DNA of 64,000 nucleotides from Rugosimonospora acidiphila (GTDB taxonomy: Bacteria; Actinomycetota; Actinomycetes; Mycobacteriales; Micromonosporaceae). Each line of letters starts with the position of its first letter. Positions within the stretch are counted from its first letter, which is position 1. Below the pieces are notes generated by a model. The model was not told where the DNA came from, made no database searches, and saw only the letters and a program-made list of their open reading frames with translations. Below, in pieces: positions 14,901 through 29,900 of the stretch. The position numbers were made by a program, and so were the translations under genes. Location of the stretch: assembly GCF_039543385.1 (NCBI RefSeq), contig NZ_BAABJQ010000011.1:124001-188000 (forward strand). Reading direction: 5' to 3'.

Positions 14901-17900
14901 GGATCGTCGGCGAGTCGGGGTGGTCCGATGGCGCTCACGAGCTGACCGGGGCGCAGCACAGGCACGCGATTGACGAGCTGCGCGCCGCCGCCGAGAGCGA
15001 CTCGGAGTTCACCACCGCGCTGCGGGACGGCGGCGGATCACTCGTGCCCGAGTGGCGCACGGTGGAGTCGCCGGACGGCTACCTGGGGCGGTTGGCCGAC
15101 GCGGTCGATGAGGCTACCCAGGGATGGGAGGCCGCCGCCGACGAGACGCACGTCCGCCTGCGGTACCTGCTGGACCTGCCCCGCGAGGATGTGCGCGGCC
15201 AGCTGGCGCGACTGACCGAGCACCTGCGCGAGCAGGGGTACGAGCTGATCCCGGTACGCCAGGAGGAGCACCAGCCCGACGTCATCAGTATGCGCTGGCA
15301 CGACCCCGAGACCGGCCAGCTCTTCGATGTGCACCACATCCCGCCGAGGAACCACCGTTCAGCGTGGAGGCCGATCGGTCGGGAGGATTACCAAGGCCAG
15401 GCCGCGGATCTGGTCGACTGGCGCGGGTACGAGCGGTATGCCGACTCCCTGTGGCGGCGGGCGTTCGTCACCGATCCGACGATCGTCCAGTTCATCCGCG
15501 ACAGTGGTGGGGACGTGGTGCCTGGTGAACGCATGGCAGAGACGTCGGATGGTTTCCGTCGGCGGTTCTTGCGGGCGACCACGAAGGCCCCGTCGCACTG
15601 GGGGCTGAGCCAGGTCGCCCGGGAGACCAACGTCCACCTGCGGTATGTCGTCAGGCTGCCCGCCGAGGGCGGCGCCGAGGTCGTCGACCGGATCACGCGC
15701 GGCATGGAGGGCCTGCGTTACCAGCGGGAGCAGGCGTTCGGCCGGGACGGCGATCGCGCCGCGCTGAGCGCTCGTTGGCGCGACACGGATAACGGTCAGC
15801 TCATCGAGGTGCACTTCGTCCGGCCCGGCGAGTCGCTGTCGCGGACACCGGAGTTGGTCAGCCGATGGGAGATCGACCGGCACGCCGAGTCGCTGGTACG
15901 CGGGGCCAGCCGCACCGCCTCGCGGGTTGCCGCGGCGCTGCGGCGCGGGGGCGCCGGCCCGCTGCACGTTGGCTGGGACCGGCCGGTGGAGTCGCTGGAC
16001 GCCTTCCAGGCGCGACTGACCATGGCGTTCGACCACGCCGGGCCGCATCAGACCTGGGATGACATCGTCGGTGCGAACGCCGTCGAGGTTCGCCATGTGG
16101 TCGGGCTGTCCGCCGACGGGTTCGACCGCGAGTTGGATGCGGTCGTTGAACACCTCGCCGGCCTCGGGTACGAGTGGATCCCCGTGGACGCCGAGCCGGG
16201 TGACGGGCTCACGGCCGGTACCCGCTGGCGTGATCCGGCTACCGGCCAGGTCTTCGACGTGCACTTTGGCCGCCGCGGGTCGGTCGTGTCCCGGGTTCCG
16301 TTGCTGTTCGAGGAGCACGGGCCCAGCGGGTCGACCGGGTTCGAGCACCGGGGCGGGACGGAGAGCGGCTCGCCGGCGCGCCTCTCGGACTGGCCCGATC
16401 GGCCCGACGAACCGCAGGCCGAGCGGGAGGGGGTCGTTCGCGACAAGCTTGACGCCGTCGAGGCGGTGAACCGCCGCGTGACCTCGGCCCTCGATGCCGG
16501 CGGGGCGCGTTTGATGCCCGGCTGGGACGACGCGGTGGAGTCGCCCGAGGATTATCAGGCCCGGGTGGACGCCGAGACTCTCGACGCCGGCCTCGACGGG
16601 TCCAGGGAGGACATCGTCGCGCGGACGCCCGTGGCGCTGCGCTACGTCGTCGACCTGCCGGCCGAGCGGTTCGCCGACAACCTCGATCGCCTGGTGGCGC
16701 ACCTGAGCCGTTCCGGGTATGAACTGGTACCGGTGCGCCCCGCCGACGGGGTCTCGACCATGATGGGTACCCGCTGGCGTGACGCGGAATCCGGCCAGGT
16801 CTTCGATGTGCACGTCGTCACGCGGGGATCTCAGGTGACCCGGGTTCCAGACCTGATCGAGGTCGCTGAGCACGGGCCGGTGGGTCGGTGGGAGGCGCCC
16901 GAGAGCGACCGGGAGTTGACGGGGCAGGAGAAGGCGGTCGCCGCTGGGAATCTGGACCGAGCCGCCCTCGCCGACCTGGAGCTCACCCTGGCGATCGCGG
17001 GGGTCGAGACGGAGCCGGTGCCCGGCTGGGAGACCACGGTCGAGCCGGAGGATGTCTATTGGCGGCGGTTGGCGGCGGGGCCGGATGCCGCCGCGTCGGG
17101 ACTGGAGGGCGGCGAAACCCGGCCTCGCCTGCGGTATGTCGTCAGCGCGCCAGCCGACCGTCTCCTCGGCCGGCTGGAGCGACTGGGCAACTGGCTGACG
17201 GAGCTTGGGTACGAGAAGGTCCCGGTACGCCAGGAGGATGGCGAGTGGCCCACCGTCGGTACCCGCTGGCGCCTGCCGGACGGCCAGGTCTTCGATGTGC
17301 ACCTTGCCCGGCGTGGGGAATCCGTGTCGGCGGTGCCGGAGCTCTTCGACGAACGCGGCCCGGATGGGCCGGCCCCACGCGGCCCGGAGCGTAACGGCCC
17401 CGAGCCGGACGGACTGCGGCCGACGGGCGGTGCGGATGGTTCCGAACGCGGCCCGTCCACCCCGTCCGCTCCGAACAACAGGAGCGATCGAGGTTCGGCG
17501 GCGGCGGGCGACTACGCGGACGAACCACATCCGGATGAGCCGCCGGGCGGGCAGCCGGGGACTCGGAATGATTCGGGTCCCGTGCCCCCGGATGCTCGGG
17601 ACTCGTCCGGCGAGGGTCCGGCCGTGGAGCGGGACGGCCGCGCCGAGGCCCACGACGAACTGGGCCGGAACCTGGTCGGCGCGGCGGTTGAGCGGGGCTT
17701 CACCCGGACGCTCGGCGGGGCGACGCGTGACGGGGGGACGCGTGACGGGGCGACGGGTGATGGAGCCGTCGCGACGAGGCCGCGCCCGGCGCACGGCGAT
17801 GCCGGTTCGGGCGATGCTGGTTCGGGCGATGCGGGTTCGGGCGATGCGAGTTCGCGTGATGCGGGCCCGGGCAACGCCGCGCCCGGTGATGGCGCGCCGG

Positions 17901-20900
17901 AAGCGCACGACGGGCTGCCCGCCTCCGACGGGGGTTCGGCCGGTGGTGGGGATTCCGATGGCGGCGGTGTGGCCGGTGGTGAGGCGCCCGGCGGTGATTG
18001 GGAGGGCCGGGCCACCGCGAAGCTGGATGCCGCCGCCGCGCTCGATGGCGAGGTCCGGGCGGCTCTCGCTCCCATTGCCCGCCTGACGCGGGGCTGGGAG
18101 ACGACGGTCGAGCCGGAGGACGTGTACCGGCGGCGGCTGGCAGCGGCGATCGAGGACGCCGCACGGAGGCTGTCGCCGGAGGAGGTTGTCGACGAGACGC
18201 GCGTGATCATGCGGTACGTCGTGCGCGTCAACGGAAAGACCTTCGGTCACGAGCTCGATTTCCTGAACCACCACCTGGCCTCGTGGGGCTACGAGCCGAT
18301 TCCGGTGGAGGAGGCCGAGGAGGGCTTCATCACCGATGCGACGCGTTGGCGGCACCCGGAGACCGACCAGATCTTCGACGTGCACCTCGTCGATTCCGGA
18401 GCGGACACACCCGACGAGGTTCCCGACCTGATCCATCAGCGTGGGCCGGACGGGTCGTACGTCGAGGTGACCGAACCTCATCCGGGTGCCGCTTCGGGCG
18501 GTGGGTCGGCCAACGAATGGGGCTGGTCCGATGGCGAGCGCAGGCTCACCGGTGGACAGACTCGGTCGGCCCTGGCGGAGCTGAGCGAGGCGGCGGCCCT
18601 CGATGGCGATCTCCGGATCGTCATCGGGGTCGGCGGCGGACAGTTGGCGCCGGGCTGGCACCGGACGGTGGAGTCGCCGGACTCGTACCTGCGGCGGTCC
18701 GCGGCGCCGGCCGCCAGCGAGATCGGTGTGGTGCAGCGGTACGTGGTGTGGACCTCCGACGGGACCCAGGCAGTCAAGGATGCCTTGACCTCGTGGGGAT
18801 TCGAGGAACTGCCGGAGCGCGCCACCGAGGGCGACGTGGGCGTCGTGGGCACCGTCTGGCGCACGGCGGACGGCCGGTTGTTCGAGGTGCACTTCGCCGA
18901 GCCCGAGCGGCGGGTGCCATGGATCCCGGGGTTGGTCGATGGCCGCGCGACGGTCGGCGCGTCGGGATGGTCCGACGGCGAGCGCGAGCTGACCGGAGCG
19001 CAGCACTGGAACGCCGTCGACGAGCTGCGCGCCGCCGCCGAGAGCGACGCCGAGTTCACCCGGGCCCTGCTGGACGGCGGCGCGTCGCTCGCGCCCGACT
19101 GGCAGACGGTGGAGTCGTCGGACAGCTATCTGAGGCGGGTGGCCGACGCGGTCGACGGAGCCGAACTCGGGTCGGAGGCCGCCGCCGAGACGCGCGTCAG
19201 CCTGCGGTACGTGGTGGAGTTGTCCGGCGACGACATCCCCGTCCAGGTGGCGCGGCTCGCCGCCCGTCTGGAGGGGCAGGGCTACGAACGGATCCCGGTG
19301 CGTCACGAGGATCACTACCAGCCCGACGTGGTCAGCGTGCGCTGGCACGACCCCGCCACCGGGCAGGTCTTCGATGTGCACCTGATCCGGTACGGGCGCT
19401 CCCGGGGCACACCGGACCTGGCGGATTGGCGCGGGTACGACAGCTACGCCGAGTTCCTGTCGCGGCGCGCGAACGCCCTCGATTCGACGATTATCAAGAT
19501 CATTCGCGATAACGGCGGGAAGCTGGTGCCCGGCGAGTCCACAGTGGAGTCGCCCGGCGACTTCCGCCGGCGTTTCCGCGAGGCGATCGCGACGGCCGCG
19601 CCGTACTTGGCGTTGACCGAGATCGCTCGCGAGACCAACGTCCACCTCCGTTACGTCGTCCGGCTGCCCGCCGAGGGCTACGCCGAGGTCTTCGACCGGG
19701 TCACACGGACCATTCATGGCCAGCACTACCTGATGGAACGGGTGCTCGGCCGGAACGACGACGGGCCGACGGTAAGCACTCGTTGGCGCGGCGACGGCAA
19801 TGGTCAAGTCATCGACGTGCACTTCATCCTGGACGACGCAACCCTCTCGCGGATGCCGGAGCCGGTCGGCGAGCAGGAGATCGGCCGGCACGCCGCGTCG
19901 CTGGTGCGCGGCGCCACCCGCACCGCGTCGCGGGTTGCCTTGGCGCTGCGGCGCCGTGGCGTCGGCCCGCTGCACGTGGGTTGGGACCGGCCCGTGGAAC
20001 CGGTGTGGGACTACCAGGAGCGGTTGACCGCCGCGTTCGAGTCCGCCGCGTCGGGCTACCAGACCTGGGACGACGTCGTGGGCGAGAACGGCGTCCAGAT
20101 CCAGCACGTCGTCGGGGTGTCTGCCGACGAATTCGACCGCGAGGTTCGGGAGACGATCGACCACCTGGCCCACCTGGGGTATCAGCAGGTCCCGGTGCGT
20201 GCCGAGCCGGGTGACACGGTCGGTACCCGCTGGCGCGATCCGGGCAACGGTCAGGTCTTCGACGTGCATTTCGGTCGGCGCGGGACGCTCGTGTCCCGGG
20301 TTCCCGAGCTGACCGAAGTGCATGCCGCGGATGAGCCTGCCGGGGCCGGGCCCTTGGACGGGGCCGACGACGGCTCGGCGGCGCGGCCCTCGGACTGGCC
20401 CGATCGGCGTGACGAACTGCCGGACGCGCAGGAAAGGCTCGTTCGCGAGAACCTCGACGCCGCCGAGGCGCTCAACCATCGCGTGATCGCGGCCATCGAG
20501 GCCGGCGGGGCGGAGTTGGCGCCCGGCCGGGAGGTCGCGATGGAGTCGCCCGAGGAGTACCGGGCGCGGGTGGCGGGCGCGATTCTCGACGCCGGGCAGG
20601 AGCGGTCGTGGCAGGAGGGGACGCGGCAGGAGGGGCCGCGGCAGGAGGATTGGTGGCAGGACGTCATCGCGGAGACGCCCGTGGCTATGCGCTACGTCGT
20701 CGACCTTCCGCCCGAGGGGTTCGTCGACAACGTCCGGCAGCTGGTGGAGCATTTGACCGGCTCCGGGTACGAGCCGGTACCGGTGCGCCCGGTCGACGAC
20801 CTGTCGGGAACGCAGGGCACCCGCTGGCGTGAGGTGGCCTCCGGTCAGGTCTTCGACCTGTACTTCGTCGAGCGCGGAGCCCGGGCGCTCGACGTTCCCG

Positions 20901-23900
20901 ACCTGGTCGAGGTCGAGCCGGAGGAGCCGGGGTCGGACGGGCCGTACCTGGTCGGGCCGGACGGTAGCGTTCCTGACCATCCCGGCGACGTCCCCGACCT
21001 CGGGCCGACGGGTCGGTGGGAGGCGCCCGACAGCGGCCGGGAGCTGCTCGAGGAGCAGAAGGCGGCCGCCGGTGAGCGCCTGAACCAGGCTGCCATCACC
21101 GACCTGGAGATCCGCCTGGCGATCATCAGCGGCGAGGCGGAACCGGTGCCCGGCTGGGAGACCACGCTCGAGTCGGAGGATGTCTACCTCAGGCGGTTGG
21201 CCGCGGCGCTGGACGTCGCCGAGCTGGAGGTCGCGGCGCTGGACTTCGCCGGGCTGGACGTCGCCGGGCTGGAGCGGCCGTGGGAGCAGGTCGCCCGCGA
21301 TACCCCCGCCCGCCTGCGGTACGTCGTCAGGGTGCCGGCCGACGACTTCCTCGGCCGGGTCGAGCAGCTGACCGGCCTGCTGTCGGAGTTGGCCGAGTGG
21401 CGTCCGGTGCGCCAGGTGGACGGCGAGTGGTCCACTGTGGGCACCCGCTGGCGCCTGCCGGATGGCCAGGTCTTCGATGTGCACATCGCCCGGGGCGGGG
21501 AGCCCGTGTCGGCGGTGCCGGAGCTCATCGACGACCTCGGGCCGGACGACCTCGGGCCGGACGACCTCGGGCCGGACGACCTCGGGCCGGACGACCTCGG
21601 GCCTGACGGGACGGAGCCGGAGGGCCGGACGCCGCCGGCCGGCGGCGCTGATTCCCCGGAGGAGCCACCGGCGGAGGAGACACGTCCGGAGGAGACACGT
21701 CCGGAGGAGCCCGAGGATGCCGGTGCCGCCTCGGACTCGCCGTCGCACCCCGCACGCTCGTGGCGCAAGTGGCTTCGGGCCGGCGTCCGCCGGCTGGGCT
21801 GGTCGGCTGACGCGGATGAGTTCGGGCTCACCCGCGTGCAGAACAGGTACGCCGAGCGGCGGCTGGCCGAGTTCACCGGGTTCGACGCCTGGATCGAGGC
21901 CGTCGTCGAACCCGTTGGCGGCGAAGTGCTTCCCCACCGTGAATTCGCGGTGGAGCCAGGCCAGTTCAAGGCGCGGCTGGCGGACGCTATCAACGGCGCC
22001 GGGCCGGATCGGCCGTGGGAAGAGGTCGCCGATGACGTCGACGTCCGCCTGCGCTACGTCATCTCTGTGGATGCCGAGGGCTTCGACGCCAATGTCCAGC
22101 GGTTGAAGGACGAACTGGTCAGCTATCACCTCACCTGGATCCCGGTACGCCCCGAGGACGGTGACTGGCCCACCGACGGCACGCGTTGGCGACACCCGCG
22201 CAGCGGCCAGGTCTTCGACGTGCATTTCGCCCGCGCCGGCGAGCCGCCGCAGCGGCTTCCCGAGCTGTTCGACGAGCGCGGGCAGGACGGGTCGGCGACG
22301 CCCGAACCCGGCGGCGAGGTTCTGGGCGACGCGCCGGCGGACGAACCGGGCTGGTCCTATGCAGGGCGCGAACTGACCCGCGAGCAGGAACGGTACGCGC
22401 GCCAGCAATTTCGGCGAGCCGACGAGCTGAATCGAGAGGTCGTCGCGGCCATCAGGGCCTATGGCGTCGCGGGGGATCTCGCGCCCGGCTCGGAGACGAT
22501 GGACCCGCCGGATGTGTACCGGTACCGATTGGCCACCGCGATCGCCGAGGCCGGTCCGGAGCAGCCGTGGCAGGAGGCCGCGGAGGAGACGGAAGTCAGG
22601 CTGCGGTACGTCATCGGTGTGCCTGGCGAGGACTATGAGCCGCAGGTTCGGCGGATCCTGCATCACCTGGCCGCATGGCAGTTCGAGACCGTACCGGCGC
22701 GCCCCGAGTGGGGTAGCTGGCCCGACTCGAACAGCTTCCGCTTCGGCGACCCGGAGACCGGTCACATCTTCGACGTGCACCTTGTCGAGCAGGGCGAGCC
22801 CACGCCGGACGTGCCGCACATGCTGGACTGGCGCGGTTACCGCACGTACATCGACGAGACATTGGACGAGCTGCCCGCCATCCGCGAGCGGTTCGCGTCG
22901 GTCATCTCGGACGGCGGCGGTCAGCTGGTCCCGGATTGGGAACGCCCGGCGGAGCAGGGCGACGCGCTCCGGGGGCGGCTGCTCGGAGCGATCACGAGGG
23001 CCGAGCCGTCGTGGCTGTCGGTGGCGGACATCGTCGGGGCCACCCCCCGGGTGGCCTCCCGGTACGTCGCCGAACTGCCGGCCGAGGACTTCCATGGCGC
23101 GGTGGCGCGCATGGCTGCCCACCTGGAAGCGAACGAGTACGAGTCGGTGTGGGTCCGGCCGCGGTCGGGTGACTGGCCGACGGTGAGCCTGCGCTGGCGC
23201 GAACCGCGGAGCGGCGAAACGTTCGACGTGCATTTCGTCCGGTCCGGAGAGGCGGTGTCGGACCTGCCGGAGCTGATCAGCGACGAGGACATCACCGCAC
23301 ATCGCGTCGCCATGACCCGTCGCGCCGTCGAGACCAGCGAACGGCTCCGGTCGACCGTCGAGGGCGGCGGCGGTGAGCTGCTCACCGGTGCGCCGGACGG
23401 TGTCGAGGACCAACTGGTCGCCTACCGGGGCCGATTGACCGTGCGGCTCGCCTCCGACCGGTGGCGGTCATGGGAAGACGTCCTCGACGACGGGCCCCTG
23501 GTGCTCAGGCACATCGTCCGGATGCCCGCCGGGGAGGGCCTCGACCACCAGGCCGAGCGGTTGAGCCATCAACTGGTCGCGGCGGGGTACGAGTGGGTAC
23601 CGACCGGGCCGGTCGACGGCGACCGCTCGACGGTGAGCAGTAGCTTGTGGCGTGACCCGCGCAACGACCTGGCCTTTGAGGTGCATGTGGTCGCGGCGGA
23701 CGGACCCATCCCCGAGATACCGCATTTGATCGCCGCCGACGACGCGGGCGCAGGGAACGGTCCGCGGTCGCGGACCGTCGAGGCGCCGGAGGGCGAGCCG
23801 GTCTGGGGCTGGTCCCGTGACGGGCGGGTGCTGACCCCCGAGGAGGCCACGGAGGCCGACCTGAGGTGGCGGCTCGCCAGCGACACCGCCTCGGAGGCGG

Positions 23901-26900
23901 TCTCCACGATCCGCGATGCTGGCGCCGATCTGCTTCCAGGCTGGGAGGAGCAGACGGTCGAAGACCCGGATGCCTACAAGGGGCGGCTGGCAGACCTCGC
24001 AGGCACGCGTGAGGGGTGGACCGCGCGCGACGCGGTGAACAGCACGCGGGTCGACCTGCGAATCGTCGTCGGCGTGCCGCCCGTGCGCTTCTACGATCAC
24101 ATTGTCCGCGTGGAAGAGAGCCTGAAGGAGCGGTACGAGCTGCTCCCGAGCGATCAGGAGCCGGGTAGCTCGCTGATCAGGAGTTCTCTCTGGCGGGAGC
24201 GGCTTACCGCCCAGGTGTTCGAGGTGCACTACGCGGCGCACGGACAGCCCGTGGCGAGAATCCCTCGCCTGAGCCCCAAAGAGGCCGAGCGCCCGGTCGC
24301 CCCGGAATCCGCGGAGCACGACACCAACAATGCCGATGCCGTCGACGCCGCTACGGACGCGTCGGGCGACTGGGGCCGGTCCGGCGACGGGCGAGGGCTG
24401 ACCGTCGATCAGGAGGCGCACGCGGTCCTCGAGCTGAGCCGCGCCGAGGAGACCGACGCCGAGGTCGGGCGCGCCATCGAGGCTGGCGGCGCGCGCCCGG
24501 CATCCGGCTGGGAACTCACCATGGAGTCGCCGGACGAGTACCGCGGCCGGTTGGCCGAAGCGATCGCCGGCGCGCCGGAGCGGCCGTGGGAGGAGGTCGC
24601 CGCCGAGACCCCGGCGACCGTGCGGCACGTCGTCGAGGTGCCCGCCGAGCGCTTCGACGACAACGTCGAGGATCTGACGGACCATCTGGTTGCCAGGGAA
24701 TTCGCGCGGGTACCGATCGAGCCGACCGGCGACGAATCCGTCGTGAGCACCCGGTGGCGGGCGGCGAACGACCACGTCTTCGAGGTGCACTTCGTGCGGC
24801 GCGGTCAGCACGTGCCGGAGGTCCCCGAACTGGTCGAGCGCCCCGCACCGGAGGGCTCGCAAGTCCCGTGGCGCGGGATGGGTAAGCTTCGTGAACCCAC
24901 TCCCAACGAGTTCTTGGTGGCGGACCGGCCGCTCGGAGCGCTTGGGCCGTTGGATGAGCAGGCCGACTACGCGCGCGAGCAGCTGAGGGCCGCCTATCGC
25001 CTCAACGTGGACGTGACCATAGCCACCGGGCTCGGCGGAGCGGGCACGGCACCGGGCTGGCGCGGCTCGGTGGAGCCCCCCGATGTGTACCGGAGGCGGC
25101 TGGCCGGCGCGATCCGCGGAGCCGAGCCCGATCGGCCGTGGGAGGACGTCGCGCGGCAGACGGATGTCGTGGTGCGGCACGTCGTCTGGGTCTCCCGCAT
25201 GGATTTCGATGCCGGCGTGACGGAGGTGAAGACCCGCCTCGGCGACTTTGGGTACGAGCAGGTGGCCGTGGACCAGGCCGAGGGCGAGTGGAACACCACG
25301 GGTACCCGGTGGCGCACCCCGGACGGCCGGACCTTCGAGGTGCACTTTGCCCGGCGTGGAGAATCCGTGCCATGGGTCCCGGAACTGCGCGACGAGCCCG
25401 GGCCGGAAGGGCCGCCCGCCGGGGAAGGCCGGCCCGATGGTGGGGATCCCCAGGACGGCGGTCACCCGGGCGGCGCCGGTGACCATGGCGGCGGCGCTGA
25501 CGATGCCGGCGGTGGCCCGGTGCCTGCCGGTGGCGGGGATGCCGGCGGCGCCGGGGATTCCGGCGGTGGGGCCGCGGGTGATGGCGGCACCTCGGACGAT
25601 GGCGAGGAGGGGCCGCTCGGCGCGAAGCTGGTCGCCGCGAAGGCGCTCGACGGAGACATCCGATCGGCCATCGCGAACAGCGACGGGCACCTGGTCCCGG
25701 GGTGGGAGGCCACGGTGGAGCCGGCGGAGGTGCTCCTGCGGCGGCTCGCCACAGCGCCTGGGCGGCCGGGACCGCACGCCCTCGACGGAGCGCGGGTGCG
25801 CCAGCGGTACGTGGTCTCCGTGCCCGACGAGGACCATCGCCTCTACGGCCGGCGGCTGTACGACCATCTGGCCGGGCTGGGGTACAAGCGGCTAGAGGTG
25901 ACGCCGGTCTGGCATGGGCCCGGGGACTTGAAGACCCTGGGTAGCCGATGGCACGACCCGGCGACCGGCCAGAACCTCGATGTCCATGTCATCGGGCGTG
26001 GAACATCCGTCGAGAGGATCCCAGACCTTCGTGAGTTTCCACCCGACATGGAAATGGAGCACACGCCGGAAGCCACGGGTGGCGGGGCCGCGGGCGACTG
26101 GGGTTGGTCCGACGGCGAGTCCGCGCTGACCGCCGGGCGGGTCGGGCGCGCCACCGAGGAGTTGGCGGCGGCGACCGGCCTGGACCGTGACGTGCGGATG
26201 GCCATCGGGGTTGGCGGCGGGGAGTTGCTGCCCGGTTGGCGCCGGACGGTGGAACCCTCCGACGCGTACCTGCGGCGGCTGACGCGGCACCCGGACGGTG
26301 AACCGGCGCAGGAGTCCGCCGGTGAGCCGGCCGCGGCGCAGCGGTACGTGGTGGGGGTGTCCGGCGACGAGGCCGACGGGGTGCGAAACGCCTTCGCCCT
26401 GTGGGGCTTCACGGAGGTGCCGGACAGCGGTGCGACGGGCGACTGGGGCAGCGAGGGTTCGTTGTGGGCGGCGGACGGCCGGCTGATCGAGGTGCATTTC
26501 GTCGAGCGCGGGCGGACGGTGCCGTGGGTCCCGGAGCTGCTCGGTGACGGCGGGCCGGTGCTCGAGTCCGGGTGGTCCGACGGACACCGCGAGCTGACCG
26601 GGGAGCAGGACAGGCACGCCGCTGCCGCGGTGACGGTCGCCGACGAGCTGGACTCCAAGGTTTTGGATGATCTCCGGGACCTTGGCTGGGAGCCGGGCGC
26701 CAGCGAGCGGGGCACGGTGGAGTCCGCGGACGAGTACCGGGCCCGGTTGGCCGACGCCGTCCAGGACGCGGAGCCGGGGCCGGGGTGGCAGGACATTGCC
26801 GCGCGGACGCCCGTGGCGCAGCGGTACATCGTCCACCCGCCGGAGGAGGACGCTTCCGGCGAACAGCAACTGCGCCTGGTCCAATACCTGGTGGGGTTGG

Positions 26901-29900
26901 GGTACGAGGTGATACCGGCCCGGCGCGCGGTGAGCCTCTCCGCTCGCGGGGTGACCAGCACCCGCTGGCGCGATCCCGAGACGGGTCAGGTCTTCGACGT
27001 CCACCAGGTGCGGCGCGGCGGGGATACGCGGGTGGCGGACCTGGTCGACTGGCGCGGCCTCGACAAGCACATCGAATCCCAGCTCAAGCGCGCTCGCGCC
27101 GTCGACGCGCAGACCATCGCCGCCATTCGCGAGGCCGGCGGGGCCCTGGCGTTCGGCTGGGACGACACGGTGGAGGACGCGGACAGCTACCGGAAGCGCT
27201 TCCTCGACGCGATCACCACCGCGGAGCCGTTTCATTCCTCGGTGGAGACCGTCCTGGGCGAGACGCCGGTCCGCCGGCAGTACGTGGTCGAACTGCCGGC
27301 CGAGGACTTCGACGCGAAGGTCAGGCGCGTCGTGGAGAGCCTGTTCGCGCAGGAGAATCGCGTGGTGCCGTCACGGCGCGGAGACGGTGACTCGGCCACG
27401 GTGAGCCTTCGCTGGCGGCGCGCCATCACCGAACCGTTCGATGTGCACTTCGTCCGGCGTGGGCAGCCGGTGGTGGAGATCCCGGAGCTGATCGACGAGC
27501 AGTCGTGCGTCGACGAGGCCGCGGCAATAGCGACACGTGCGCAGGCGGCCGGGAAGGACATCGCCTCGACCCTCGACGGTCTGGGCCTGGAGCCGCTCCA
27601 CGCCGGCTGGGACGCGCCGGTGGAGCCGCCGAAGGCCTACATCGACCGCTTCCGCGAGGCATTCCACGCGAGGGACGACAGCACCCTGGCCGATGTCGCC
27701 GAGCGGACCACGGTCGGGATCCGGCACGTCGTCGGGGTCGACGCCGAGGGCTTCGACGAGGAGGTCCCGCACCTGATCCGCAACCTGGTCGCGCAGGGCT
27801 ACGAATGGGTCCCGGTACGCCCCGAGCAGGGCGACTGGGCGACGGTGGGGACCCGCTGGCGCGAGCCGGGCAGCGGCCAGGTCTTCGAGCTCCACTTTGG
27901 ACGGCGGGGAGAGCTCGTGACCCGCGTTCCGGAGCTGATCGATGTCGATCGGCAGGGGCCGGAGGGGGAGTCCGTATCCACTCGAGACGCCGACCGGCCC
28001 GAGGGTGAGGTCCCGGCCGGGGATCCGGCGAGCGGTTGGGGCTGGTCCCACGGTCGGCTGGCGCTGACGGTCGACGAGGCCAGCTATGCCGACGAGCGGC
28101 TGGAGACCGCCGGCGAGTCGGCTTCCCGATTCACCGCGACGATCCGCGATGCCGGCGGAGACCTGCTGCCCGGCCGGGAAGAGGTGATGGAGTCGCCGGA
28201 CGAGTTCCGGAAGCGGTTGGCGGCGGCGATCGCCGCGGAGCCGGGGCGCGACTGGCGCGCGGTCGCCGGCGAGTCGGACGTGGTCGTGCGGCACTTCGTC
28301 GGCCTGCCCGCCGAGGATTACTCCACCCGCGCCGCGCGGCTCATGAAGGGCCTGAGGGAGCAGGGGTACGAGCGGGTCTCCCCGCCCGAGGACGGCGTCC
28401 CCTACGACGGCCCATGGCGTGACCCGGACACCGGCCAGGTCGTCGTCCTGTACCTCTCCGCGCACGGTCAGTACGTGCCGCCCATGGAGCACTTCTCCGA
28501 CGAGCCTGAGCCGGAGCTCAGCGACGACGAGCTCTGGGCCCGGATGGAGGCCCGGGACGCCGAACCGGCGAACGGATGGGACGGTCCGGACGGCGGTGAA
28601 CTGCACGACGAGCACCAGGAGCTCGCCGACGACAACTACTACCTCGCCGATGCCATCGACGAGTTGGTCATGGGGGGCATCCGCCCGTTCAGGCCACACC
28701 TGGCGGACGGCTGGAACCAGAGGATAGAGCCGAGGGACGTCTACTCGCGGCGGTTGGCCGCGGCTATCGAGGCGGCGGGGGACGACGAGTCGTTGGACGA
28801 CGTCGCCGAGAACACCTACGTCCGCATGCGATACGTCATCGACCTGCCGCGCCAGTCCTTCATGTGGAACGTCGAGGGCATCATGCAGGCGCTGAGGAAC
28901 CTGGGGTTCGAGCAGGTTCCGGTGCGCCGGGTGGAGGGCGACTGGGACTCGGTCGGCACCCGCTGGCGGGAACGAGAGTCGGGTACCGGGCAGATCATCG
29001 ACGTGCACTTCGCCCCGGAAGGAAAAGTGCGCAGGATCCAGGAGTTGGACGACGCCCGACCCGAGCCGGACGTTCCGGCCGAAGCCCCGGTCGCGGCCGA
29101 GGCCCCGGCCGACGAGGTTGCCGGAACGGCACCGGGCTGGTCCGGCGGCGGGCGCGTGCTCACCGGGGAGCAGGACGAGCATGCGAGGAGCAGGTGGATC
29201 GCCGCCCACGCGTTGAACGCGGAGCTCGCGCCGGCACTCGGCGTCCACGGGAGGGTGTTGGAGTCGAGCGTTCCGGTGGAGCCGCTGAACGACTTCCGGC
29301 GACGGCTGGCCGACGCGATAGGTGACGCCGGGCCGGAGCGCCCGTGGCAGGACGTCGCGACGGAGCAGCATATTCGCATCGGATACGTGGTCGACCTGCT
29401 GGTCGAGGGCTCCGAAGGCGACGCCGAGGGCATGAGGGCCCACCTTCGTGCCTGGGGGTACGAGGAGATACCCGTGCGCCAGGAGGGCTACGCGGCCACG
29501 GTGGGTACCCGTTGGCGCCACCCGCAGACCCGCCTGGTCTTCGACGTGCACCTGGTCGACGACGTGTACGAGCCGTCGCCGGACGAGATCCCGACATTGG
29601 TCGACGAGTCCGAGCCGGTCGGCGCGCCGGGCTGGTCCGGGGCCGGGCTGACGCTGTCGCCGACCGACAACGACTACGCCGGGACCCTGCTGGAGCACGC
29701 GTACCTCACCGATGCCCGGATGGGCGACGCGGTCACCGATGCCGGTGGCCGCCTGCTCCCGGACCCGGAGCGACCCGACTGGAACGGCCGGGTGGAGCCC
29801 CGGTACCGGTTCAAGCGGCGCCTGGCGGCGGCGATCACCGCAGCCGGGTCGATGCCTGACGAGATCGGTGCGGTCCGCGATGCGCGGGTGGAGCTGCGGT

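Noticed and set aside
15359..23413. Very long minus-strand open frame (over 2,600 codons) opposite the giant gene
   Set aside because: It lies fully antisense to cassettes B and C; its openness comes from the high G+C codon pattern of the repeats. Its sequence shows no known domain, and the plus frame carries all recognisable motifs.
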